NCBI RefSeq assembly: GCF_022829365.1
Contig: NZ_JAKSYJ010000230.1
Location: 1 to 64,000 of the forward strand
Length of the DNA: 64,000 nucleotides
Direction: 5' to 3'
Source of the DNA: Methylobacterium sp. J-077
GTDB taxonomy: Bacteria; Pseudomonadota; Alphaproteobacteria; Rhizobiales; Beijerinckiaceae
Below, piece after piece: positions 20,703-28,432 of the stretch. How positions within the stretch are numbered: the first letter of the stretch is position 1; each line of letters opens with the position of its first letter. The notes below the pieces were generated by a model. That model worked only from the letters and a program-made list of their open reading frames with translations. It had not been told where the DNA came from and did not search any database. A program made the position numbers and the translations under genes.

Positions 20703-22385
20703 GTGAGCGTGCTAACGGCGTTCTTCAACTATGGCATGCAGGTAAGCCTGGGGCCGACCGCTGAACAGCACAAGCCCTTGCCAGATATCCTGCAGCATCA
20801 CGGCGAACTCCTCCACGCCCTGGTGCTGACGTTGCCGATTGGGGAATGGGGCAAGCGTCCCCTCACATCCGACGTCATGCAGCGGCTCTTCGATGCAGTA
20901 CCGCAGCTATCCAACACGTTTTTCATGCAGCGTGTCCTAGACGGCGAGTCTATCCAAGACAACGAGGCACAAGTCGTGCTCTCTCTTCAGGAGCGCATCC
21001 GCTTTCACACACACGGAGTCCGAAACTGGGGGTACTTTGACAACGTCGTGGCTCTTTCGCGCGATCTCTACGCCGCGCTCGATCAAGGACTCTCTGCACA
21101 TCATGGGTTTGGCGCCTCGGACGTGATCGATGTTCTCTTGGCGCTCACCTCCGAGTTCGAGCGCCGAAATGGGGAGCACTGGGAGATCCTTCGCAAGGTT
21201 CTCCGCGGCCGCACCGTACGTAAACTGGTGGAACTCTACTACAGGCACGTCCCCAACCTGACAGGAAGCGTGGACGAAATGCTAGCTGCGCTACCAAAAT
21301 CTTTTACTCGCGAGCAGATGATTGGGTTGCTTATGTCGCATCTCGATCTTAGGGTGCTTGATGTTGCAACCTTTACGGTTGCCGAGATTGCAGCACTCAC
21401 TAAGAAGCCGGTATCGGCAATCCAAGCGGTCCTCAACGCCTTAGCATTCGAGCCAGGCTCCCTCGAAGATCAAAAGCCGCAGCATCTGTTCCTCGACAAT
21501 CCCGTGTGGGATCACCCGGCCATTCGAATGGGCAGGCGGTTCATCATACCGCTCCCACACATGGCCTTCAGCCATATCCACCGGCTGATGGACCGCTTGA
21601 TCGCTGAAGCGGGGCTGCAGAAGCAACTAAAGGATCGTCGGGCAATCTACCTCGAGCAACAGCTTGAGGCGGTGTTTCGCTCGGCGCTCCCCGGAGCGGA
21701 AATAAAGCCAGGCATCAGGTGGAAGAAGAACGGCCAACAGTTTGAGAACGACCTAGTGGTCCTTTTCGATCACGTGGTGATCATCGCTGAGGCCAAGTCG
21801 CACCGCCTCACACCCTCAGGGCTCCGCGGAGGCAAAGAACGTGTGAAGCGGCACCTCGACGAGATGGTGCTCGATCCTTCCATCCAGTCGTTGAGGCTTG
21901 AGGCACTGATAACGGCGGCTCGTGGCGGTGACGCGGAAGCAACTGAAATTCTAACCGACATCGGCATTGACCCAACCTTGGCAGACCGCGTGGTTCGCCT
22001 CTCGGTCACCCTAGACGACTTTTCGGTGCTAAGTGCTTCAGAGCCGGACTTTAAAAAGGTGGGATGGGTCCCTCAGGACCATGCGCTTGCACCAAGCTTT
22101 CTGATTTCAGATCTAAAATGTGTCGTCAGTATTCTAGACAATCCTATATCATTTTTACACTATATATACGAGCGTGTTGATTTACAGAAGTCTTTCGATT
22201 TGCTAGGAGACGAAATCGATTACCTCGGTTTGTACTTAGCAACGGGATTTAATATCGCCGCCCTCCGCAAAGATTTTTCTAAGTTCTCGCCTGTCGGTAT
22301 GTCTGCTCCGATCGATCGCTACTATAGAGAACGAGAGACTGGGCTGAATGTGCCGAAGCCAAAGATGGATCTCTGCCCACTGTGA
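20703..22385 (+). CDS. PD-(D/E)XK nuclease-like protein of an accessory island, probably part of a broken gene
   Basis: I do not recognise the whole 560-residue protein. It has a largely helical N-terminal two-thirds, with a winged-helix-like stretch around residues 205-250 (FTVAEIAALTKKPVSAIQAV). A nuclease-like core then follows: Glu348 and Asp350 in FENDLVV, then EAK at 363-365 in IIAEAKSHRL, the Asp...Glu-x-Lys pattern of PD-(D/E)XK nucleases. Base use is far from its neighbours; for example 22141-22200 has 18 G/C in 60. Protein-like sequence stays open upstream to 20574 but contains no ATG, GTG or TTG. The same frame continues after the TGA at 22383 into the next entry. It is likely acquired by transfer and may be degraded. 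Confidence 0.65.
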   Translation: MSVLTAFFNYGMQVSLGPTAEQHKPLPDILQHHGELLHALVLTLPIGEWGKRPLTSDVMQRLFDAVPQLSNTFFMQRVLDGESIQDNEAQVVLSLQERIRFHTHGVRNWGYFDNVVALSRDLYAALDQGLSAHHGFGASDVIDVLLALTSEFERRNGEHWEILRKVLRGRTVRKLVELYYRHVPNLTGSVDEMLAALPKSFTREQMIGLLMSHLDLRVLDVATFTVAEIAALTKKPVSAIQAVLNALAFEPGSLEDQKPQHLFLDNPVWDHPAIRMGRRFIIPLPHMAFSHIHRLMDRLIAEAGLQKQLKDRRAIYLEQQLEAVFRSALPGAEIKPGIRWKKNGQQFENDLVVLFDHVVIIAEAKSHRLTPSGLRGGKERVKRHLDEMVLDPSIQSLRLEALITAARGGDAEATEILTDIGIDPTLADRVVRLSVTLDDFSVLSASEPDFKKVGWVPQDHALAPSFLISDLKCVVSILDNPISFLHYIYERVDLQKSFDLLGDEIDYLGLYLATGFNIAALRKDFSKFSPVGMSAPIDRYYRERETGLNVPKPKMDLCPL

Positions 22386-22442
22386 CGAAAAATCATCGAT
22401 CGGCTTGTCCAGGCTCGGCCGCCCGGCTGGACGCTCGTTGGG

Positions 22443-22790
22443 ATGCAGCTACTTTCGAGCGCTGATCCGGCTGAGCAGCGAGCAATTGAGCGGAACCTTC
22501 ACAAGCTGCGCGCCAATGTGCGAAAGCAATACCGTAATCCGGAACACATAAGCACCCTCGTTATCCGTCCGCTTGAGCAGCGAAAGGGCGCAGTAATGTT
22601 CTACTTGTTCCCAGACCAATTGCGGAACACTCAGCGAACCGCAATGCAACAGCTCGCAGAAGAAATGTCAGCGGCTGAAAATCTGATGTCATGTCTGATA
22701 TTCTCTCGGTCAACTAAGAATTGGGGCCAGGCGTATGAAGCCGTTTTGCTGCTGGAGCACAAGGTGACGCCACAAGCGCTACTGGCCTAA
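22443..22790 (+). pseudogene. C-terminal continuation of the nuclease-like gene after an in-frame stop
   Basis: The frame is exactly that of the preceding gene. Directly after its TGA (22383-22385) the sequence reads RKIIDRLVQARPPGWTLVGM and then the 115 residues from the ATG at 22443 to the TAA at 22788. The region between TGA and ATG is protein-like and has no ribosome-binding site. The simplest reading is one long gene whose Trp codon TGG became TGA. It could also be a separate small gene using the internal ATG. No known domain is recognised. Confidence 0.55.
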
Positions 22791-22933
22791 TCGCTAACTC
22801 CTTATCAATCCTCCTGTCGAGATCATGCGATATCGGCTTCTGGTGTGCAGCGATTGTTAAAAGTTCGATACCTGACTGGCGGCATTCCACCCTTTTCGGA
22901 CATTGCCCCGGCCAAGCTGATCAAGTTCCAACC

Positions 22934-25900
22934 CTAGTGCGCCTCCTGCCAATTCCCCGCCGCCTTGGCCTCCACCACCAGCGGCACGCGGAGCGTCAGA
23001 GCCGGCGCCGGCGCCTCTTCCATCACGCCGCGGATGATCGGGATTGCCCGGTCGATCTCGTCCTCGGCGGCCTCGAAGACCAGCTCGTCGTGCACCTGCA
23101 GCAGCATGCTGACCTTGAGCTTCTGGGCGGTGAGCGCCCCCTCGATCCGGGTCATGGCCCGGCGGATGATGTCGGCGGCCGAGCCCTGGATCGGGGCGTT
23201 GATCGCCTGGCGCTCGACGCTGGCGCGCTCGGACGGGTTGTTGGAGCGGATCTGCGGGTAGTGGCAGACGCGGCCGAACAACGTCGTGACGTAGCCCTTG
23301 TCCCGGCAGATCTTTTTGGTGGTGTCGATGTAGTCGCGGATGCCCGGGAACTGCTCGAAATACTGCTTGATGAACGCCGACGCCTCCTCCCGACCGATGC
23401 CGAGCCGGTCGGCAAGCCCGAAGGCCGAGATGCCGTAGATGATGCCGAAGTTGATGGTCTTGGCCCGGCGCCGCAGGTCCGGCGTCATGTCCTTCAGCGA
23501 CACGCCGAACATCGCCGAGGCCGTGGCGGCGTGGATGTCGATCCCGTCCGCGAACGCTTTGCGCAGCTCCGGGATGTCGGCCATGTGGGCGAGCAGCCGC
23601 AACTCGATCTGCGAGTAGTCGGCCGAGATCAGCCGGTTGCCGGGCGCCGCCACGAAGGCCCGGCGGATGCGCCGGCCCTCCTCGGTGCGGATCGGGATAT
23701 TCTGGAGGTTCGGCTCGGAGGAGGAGAGCCGCCCGGTGGTGGTCGCCGCTAGGGAGAACGAGGTGTGGACCCGGGCGGTCTCGCGGTCGGCGTGGGTCTG
23801 GAGCGAATCCGTGTAGGTGGATTTCAGCTTCGCGAGCTGCCGCCACTCCAGGATCTTTTTGGGGAGTTCGTGGCCGGCCTGGGCCAGTTCCTCAAGAAGA
23901 GTCGCGGGCGTCGCCCACTGGCCCGACGGCGTCTTCTTGGCCCCCGGCAGGCCCATCTTCCCGAACAGAATGTCGCCGATCTGCTTCGGCGAGCCGACCG
24001 AAAACTTTTCGCCGGCATCGTCCTGGATCTCCTCCTCCAGGCGGACGAGGATCTGCGAGAAATCGCCCGAGAGGCGGCTCAGCATCTCCCGGTCGACCCG
24101 GATGCCGCGCTGCTCCATCCGGGCGATCACCGGCAGCAGCGGCCGCTCCAGGGTCTCATAGACGGCGACCCGGCGCTCGGCGACGAGGCGCGGCTTCATC
24201 ATCCGCCACAGGCGGAGCGTCACGTCCGCGTCCTCGGCCGCGTAGGCGGTGGCCTTGTCGATAGCGACCCGGTCGAAGCTGACCTTATTGCGCCCCGTAC
24301 CGGCTACATCGGAAAACGTGATCGGCTGGTGTCCGAGGTGGCGGCGGGCGAGCTCGTCCATGCCGTGGCCGCCCTTGCCGGCGTCGAGCACGTAGGAGAT
24401 CAGCATCGTGTCGTCGAACGGCGCGATCTCGATGCCGTAGCGGGCGAGCACGACCCAATCGTATTTCAGGTTCTGGCCGACCTTCAGGACGCCCGGGTTT
24501 TCCAGGAGGGGCTTCAGCCGACTGAGCGCGTCCTTGAGCGGGATCTGGCCCGGCACCGGCTCGGCCACGTCGGAGGCGGCCGCGCCCTCGCCGAACAGGT
24601 CGGTGGCGTCGGCCTGCACCTTCGCGGCCTGGATATGGGCCAGCGGGATGTAGCAGGCCCGGCCGGTGGCGGTGGCCAGGGAGACGCCGACGAGGCCGGC
24701 CTTGTGCGCGTCGAGGGCGTCGGTCTCGGTATCGACCGCGACCACTCCGGCCTCTTCAGCCTCGGCGATCCAGGCGTCGAGCTGCTCCAGGGACGCGACG
24801 GTCTCGTAGGCGGCGGTGTCGAACGGCGCCACCGCCTCGGCGGCGCGGGCGGCGACCACGTTGCCGGGCGTCGCCTCGATCGGCGCCCGGGGCTTCGCCG
24901 GCGCGTCCGGCAGGTCGAGATCGGCGAAGGGATCGACCTCGCCGCCCTCGGGCGGGGCGGCTCCCGGCGGCCGCTCGGCGCCGGCGGCCGCAGTCTCAGG
25001 GTCCGGCGGCACGGAATCGCCGAAGAACGGCACCGCATCGCTGCCGCCGGCGGCGTTGCCGTAGCCGTGGGGCTTGGCGCCCGGCAGCAGCGCCGGATCC
25101 GGCTTCACCGCCTCGGGGTCGACATGCAGCATCTGGGCGATGCGGCGGGTCAGGGTGTTGAACTCCATCGCCTTCAGGAAGCCGACGAGCTTCTGCGGGT
25201 CGGGCTCGGGGACGCGCAGGTCGTCCAGATCGACCGGGACCGGCACGTCCTCGACCAGGGCCACCAGCTTGCGCGACAGCTGGGCCTGCTCGACATTGGC
25301 CAGCAGAGTCTCGCGGCGCTTGGGCTGCTTGATCTCGCCGGCCCGCTCCAGCAGCGCCTCGAGGCTGCCGAACTCCTTGATCAGAGCCGCGGCGGTCTTC
25401 AGGCCGATGCCGGGCACGCCGGGAACGTTGTCGGATGTGTCGCCGATCAGGGCCAGCGCGTCGCCGATCTGGTTGGGCTGCAGCCCCTCCCACTTGGCGA
25501 TGATCGCCTCGACATCGAGGTTGCGCTCGGGCCGGTAGCCGGCCTTGCCCTTGGCGCCGGATTCGAAATCGTAGAACCGGACCAGCGGCCCGACGAGCTG
25601 CATCAGGTCCTTGTCGGACGAAACGATGATGACCCCCGCGCCCCTTGCCTCGGCCTGACGGGTGTAGGTGGCGATCAGGTCGTCCGCCTCGTAGCGGACC
25701 AGCTCCACCGCGTGCAGGCCGAAGGCCCGCACGGCGTCGCGCATCAGCGGCATCTGGCGCTTGAGGTCGTCCGGCGCGTCGGGGCGATGGCCCTTGTAGT
25801 CCGGGAACATCTCCTTGCGGAACGAGCCCTCGGACTTGTCGAAGATGATGCCGAGATGGGTCGGCATGATGCCGGCCGCGCCCTCCTGCAGGAACTGGGC

Positions 25901-26092
25901 GATCTTCGTGCAGAACAGCCGCACGGCACCGGTGGGCAGCCCGTCCGAGGGACGCGAATTGTACTTCTGGTCCTGGTTGATCGACTGGAAATAGGCCCGG
26001 AAGATGAACGACGAGCCGTCGACCAGGATTACCTGATCGCCCGGGCCGACGGGTTTGGTCGCGGGGCTCGCGTCGGGCTTCGCGTCGATCAT
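22934..26092 (-). CDS. polA: DNA polymerase I
   Basis: The 1052-residue enzyme has all three PolA domains. The 5'-3' exonuclease covers about 1-310 (ILVDGSSFIFRAYF, GDTSDNVPGVPGIGLKTAA). The 3'-5' exonuclease keeps the DxE motif in VVAVDTETDALD (about 449) and later acidic residues. The polymerase has motif A DYSQIELR (about 824), O-helix RRAKTINFGIIYG (about 874) and motif C HDELVFE (about 1002). It fills gaps in repair and removes Okazaki primers. It is longer than the 928-residue E. coli enzyme because of an Ala/Pro/Asp-rich linker (about 330-430). Its ATG lies 22 bp after the HepT stop, in the same direction. Confidence 0.98.
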   Translation of the reverse strand: MIDAKPDASPATKPVGPGDQVILVDGSSFIFRAYFQSINQDQKYNSRPSDGLPTGAVRLFCTKIAQFLQEGAAGIMPTHLGIIFDKSEGSFRKEMFPDYKGHRPDAPDDLKRQMPLMRDAVRAFGLHAVELVRYEADDLIATYTRQAEARGAGVIIVSSDKDLMQLVGPLVRFYDFESGAKGKAGYRPERNLDVEAIIAKWEGLQPNQIGDALALIGDTSDNVPGVPGIGLKTAAALIKEFGSLEALLERAGEIKQPKRRETLLANVEQAQLSRKLVALVEDVPVPVDLDDLRVPEPDPQKLVGFLKAMEFNTLTRRIAQMLHVDPEAVKPDPALLPGAKPHGYGNAAGGSDAVPFFGDSVPPDPETAAAGAERPPGAAPPEGGEVDPFADLDLPDAPAKPRAPIEATPGNVVAARAAEAVAPFDTAAYETVASLEQLDAWIAEAEEAGVVAVDTETDALDAHKAGLVGVSLATATGRACYIPLAHIQAAKVQADATDLFGEGAAASDVAEPVPGQIPLKDALSRLKPLLENPGVLKVGQNLKYDWVVLARYGIEIAPFDDTMLISYVLDAGKGGHGMDELARRHLGHQPITFSDVAGTGRNKVSFDRVAIDKATAYAAEDADVTLRLWRMMKPRLVAERRVAVYETLERPLLPVIARMEQRGIRVDREMLSRLSGDFSQILVRLEEEIQDDAGEKFSVGSPKQIGDILFGKMGLPGAKKTPSGQWATPATLLEELAQAGHELPKKILEWRQLAKLKSTYTDSLQTHADRETARVHTSFSLAATTTGRLSSSEPNLQNIPIRTEEGRRIRRAFVAAPGNRLISADYSQIELRLLAHMADIPELRKAFADGIDIHAATASAMFGVSLKDMTPDLRRRAKTINFGIIYGISAFGLADRLGIGREEASAFIKQYFEQFPGIRDYIDTTKKICRDKGYVTTLFGRVCHYPQIRSNNPSERASVERQAINAPIQGSAADIIRRAMTRIEGALTAQKLKVSMLLQVHDELVFEAAEDEIDRAIPIIRGVMEEAPAPALTLRVPLVVEAKAAGNWQEAH

Positions 26093-26114
26093 GTGCTCAG
26101 GCGGCTCGGGGCGA

Positions 26115-26474
26115 TCAGGGGTCGGGCGCGCGGTCCAACTCGGCGCGGCAGGCGGCGACGAGGACGGGCAACTCGTGGTGGACGGTGAGCCAGACGATGT
26201 CCAGCGTCACCCGGTGATAGCTGTGGCGATAGACGTTCCCCGCATCCGCGATCTGTCGCCACGGCACCGCCGGATGCCGAGCTTTCATCTCGGCGCTCAA
26301 TCGACGGCTCGCCTCCGAAATGATTTCCAGGCCGCGCACGACCGCGAAGTGGGTGCGCTCGTCCGCCTCGACCGTCTCAAACGTGAACCCGGCCACGAAG
26401 CGGGCGACGCGCTGCGCGTTGACGATGATGTCGGAGCAGGCGGTCCGCTCGCGCTCAGAAGGCGAAAACGGCAT
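26115..26474 (-). CDS. hepT: HepT-like HEPN ribonuclease toxin (DUF86)
   Basis: The 119-residue all-helical protein matches the HepT/DUF86 family. It contains the HEPN active-site region GNVYRHSYHRV, with Arg83 and His84/His87 as catalytic candidates and Tyr86 as the likely modified residue. HepT toxins are RNases neutralised by a partner MNT antitoxin, which in characterised cases AMPylates a tyrosine next to the catalytic motif. The partner gene lies immediately upstream and overlaps it by 20 bp, as is typical. The pair is inserted between the UdgX gene and polA, all on one strand. Confidence 0.88.
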   Translation of the reverse strand: MPFSPSERERTACSDIIVNAQRVARFVAGFTFETVEADERTHFAVVRGLEIISEASRRLSAEMKARHPAVPWRQIADAGNVYRHSYHRVTLDIVWLTVHHELPVLVAACRAELDRAPDP

Positions 26475-26751
26475 CGCGCTCGGCTCGCGTGCGGACCCGA
26501 TCCTTCAGGGCCGCCCGGTTCGCCACGTCAACCCGGATCGGAAACAGATCATCGATGAAGTGGCAGAGTCCGACATAGCCATAGACACCGCCGACGACGG
26601 GCGCGTCGATCTCGATCATCACATCAAGGTCGCTGTCCGCCTGTGCTTCCCCGCGAGCGACGGAGCCGAACAATGCTGCATGGAGCACCCCACGGCGGCG
26701 AAGTTCCGCCTCGTTGGCGCGCAGGATGTCGAGGGCAGCGAGCTTGTCCAT
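26455..26751 (-). CDS. mntA: MNT-type nucleotidyltransferase antitoxin
   Basis: The 98-residue minimal nucleotidyltransferase has the motif GS-x10-D-x-D (Gly29, Ser30, Asp41, Asp43), the metal and nucleotide site of MNT antitoxins. It is predicted to neutralise the overlapping HepT toxin by adding AMP to it. The ATG at 26751 fits the family N-terminus; a GTG at 26778 would add nine residues. Its gene starts 61 bp downstream of the UdgX gene end, so the pair could have its own promoter in that gap. Confidence 0.88.
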   Translation of the reverse strand: MDKLAALDILRANEAELRRRGVLHAALFGSVARGEAQADSDLDVMIEIDAPVVGGVYGYVGLCHFIDDLFPIRVDVANRAALKDRVRTRAERDAVFAF

Positions 26752-26812
26752 CGTGGTGGGACCACAGAGAATCGTCACCGATCAGCATAGCAGAACCGAG
26801 CGCGGTGGAGGA

Positions 26813-28432
26813 TCATGCCGCCAGTTCCCGTCCCAGCGCCTCCACCCGGCGCAGATCGTCGACGAAAGCCGCGTAGGCCTCCTCTTTCGCCTCGTCGGGC
26901 AGGCGCAGCAGGTAGGACGGGTGGACCGTGATGAAACCCTGGACGCGGTCCTCGAACCGGTCGAACCGGAACGGGCCCCGCGCCCGGGTGATCGGGACCG
27001 CCTTGCCGGTCAGTGCCAGCACCGCTGTCGCGCCCAGCGCCACCACGAGCTTCGGGGCCACGAAGTCGAGCTCGCGATCGAGCCACCAGCGATAGTGGCT
27101 GACCTCGCCGGCCGTCGGCTTCTGGTGGATGCGGCGCTTGCCGCGTTCCTCGAACTTGAAGTGCTTGACGGCATTCGTGAGATAGCTCGCCCCGCGGTCG
27201 ATCCCGGCCTCCGCCATGGCCCGGGAGAGCAACTGCCCCGCCGGCCCGACGAAGGGCCGGCCCTGCCGGTCCTCCTGATCACCCGGCTGCTCGCCCACGA
27301 AGGCGACGGTGGCCCCGACAGGTCCCTCGCCGAGCACCGCCTGCGTGGCGCCCGGCACCAGCGGCTCGGTGCGCTTGATGATCGCGTTCAGCGCCTCGAG
27401 GGTTTTGGGGTCCTGATCGGCCATGGCGGCGACGGCGCGGGCGGGTTCGCGGCGTGTGGGCAAGGTTGGCTCCCTCTCGATCATCGCGTCGGTGCGCCCC
27501 GCCGCCGCCCGGACCAGGGCGGGGATCGCGGCGGTCTCGGGCATGTTGTGCCAATACTTCTTGGGCATCTCCGCCCGCATCGCCTTCAGGTTGGTGCGGG
27601 CCGGGTTGAACGTGCTCTCGTAATAGGTCTGCCACCCGGCCTCGAAGCCGTCGCCCTCGGGGAGCGACGCCCGGTCCCCCGGCGGCCCGTAGGTCAGGGT
27701 CTCGGTATCCCAGCGGGCCGACCCCTCCGGCGTCAGGATCGACCAGCGCATGCCCCGGAACCGCGCGACGAAGAACGGCGCCGCCGCCTCCAGGATGTGA
27801 TGGTCGGGCTCGAACCACGCCACGAAATGCTCGCCGGTCGCGTCCTCGGCGCGGCGGAAGCGCAGGAAGGCGTGCATCTTGTGCAGGTCGCGCCCGATCG
27901 CCTTGGCCATCCGGTGCAGGCGGTGGACCAGGGGATCGCTGCCGACCTCCATCAGGTGCCGCTCGCCGTGGCAGACCCGCCAGATCAGGGCGTAGAGCAG
28001 CCCGTAACGCTCCGGGTCGCGGTGGGGGATCACCTGCGGGATCAGGGCGGCGACGGGTTTGGGCAGGGCGAGCGGCGCGGCGGGGGCCTGGGCGGTCTCG
28101 GTGCCGAACAGGCCGGGGGAATCCGTCACCGCCCACGCCACGGCCTCGGGGGGGACGCCCTCCGCAATGAGCCGGCGCGCGGCGTCGCGGAAGCCGGTGA
28201 GATCGGCGCCCGGGCGCAGGAGGATGCTTTGCGGCGCGCGCGCATTCCCTCTCCCCTCTGCGGGGGAGGGTGGCCCCCGGAGGGAGTCGGGAGAGGGGAG
28301 CGCCGCTTCCTGAAGAGTCGCGACGACCGCGCCATCCTGCATCGTCGCGCTGCCCCTCTCCCGACCCGGCCTGACGGCCGGCTCACCCTCCCCCGCAGAG
28401 GGGCGAGGGAGCGGCGCGTTTCCGAGCGTCAT
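26813..28432 (-). CDS. udgX: DUF4130–UdgX fusion, uracil-DNA binding/repair protein
   Basis: The protein has 539 residues. An N-terminal DUF4130 domain (about 75-270; GFRDAARRLIAEGVPPE, then LLYALIWRVCHGERHLMEVG) is followed by a UdgX-type uracil-DNA glycosylase domain (about 350-539) with GEQPGDQEDRQGRPFVGPAG and the R-loop KRRIHQKP (about 431). The R-loop His in UdgX forms a covalent bond to the uracil-derived site. The UDG domain contains no cysteine at all, so the Fe-S cluster of classic UdgX appears absent. Residues 8-70 come from an inserted palindromic repeat (28247-28409). The ATG at 28432 overlaps the stop of the radical SAM gene (TGATG). Confidence 0.9.
   Translation of the reverse strand: MTLGNAPLPRPSAGEGEPAVRPGRERGSATMQDGAVVATLQEAALPSPDSLRGPPSPAEGRGNARAPQSILLRPGADLTGFRDAARRLIAEGVPPEAVAWAVTDSPGLFGTETAQAPAAPLALPKPVAALIPQVIPHRDPERYGLLYALIWRVCHGERHLMEVGSDPLVHRLHRMAKAIGRDLHKMHAFLRFRRAEDATGEHFVAWFEPDHHILEAAAPFFVARFRGMRWSILTPEGSARWDTETLTYGPPGDRASLPEGDGFEAGWQTYYESTFNPARTNLKAMRAEMPKKYWHNMPETAAIPALVRAAAGRTDAMIEREPTLPTRREPARAVAAMADQDPKTLEALNAIIKRTEPLVPGATQAVLGEGPVGATVAFVGEQPGDQEDRQGRPFVGPAGQLLSRAMAEAGIDRGASYLTNAVKHFKFEERGKRRIHQKPTAGEVSHYRWWLDRELDFVAPKLVVALGATAVLALTGKAVPITRARGPFRFDRFEDRVQGFITVHPSYLLRLPDEAKEEAYAAFVDDLRRVEALGRELAA
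28247..28409. repeat. Palindromic interspersed element inside the UdgX fusion reading frame
   Basis: Left arm 28247-28298 and right arm 28353-28409 are imperfect inverted copies. Both contain CCCTC.CCCCTCTGCGGGGGAGGGTG-like ends and GGGAGAGGGG inner ends. The centre has a second 8-bp inverted repeat (CGCGACGA). The element lies within the first 70 codons of the UdgX fusion and does not interrupt the frame. A shorter relative lies at 5343. Confidence 0.8.

Noticed and set aside
22791..22934. Frame of the broken nuclease-like gene staying open past its TAA, with protein-like LTGGIPPFSDIAPAKLIKFQ
   Set aside because: Suggestive, but short and without known similarity; a second lost stop would be needed. 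Not strong enough to extend the gene.
23765..26188. An 807-codon plus-strand frame opposite polA
   Set aside because: Antisense shadow of polA with biased composition and no recognisable domain.
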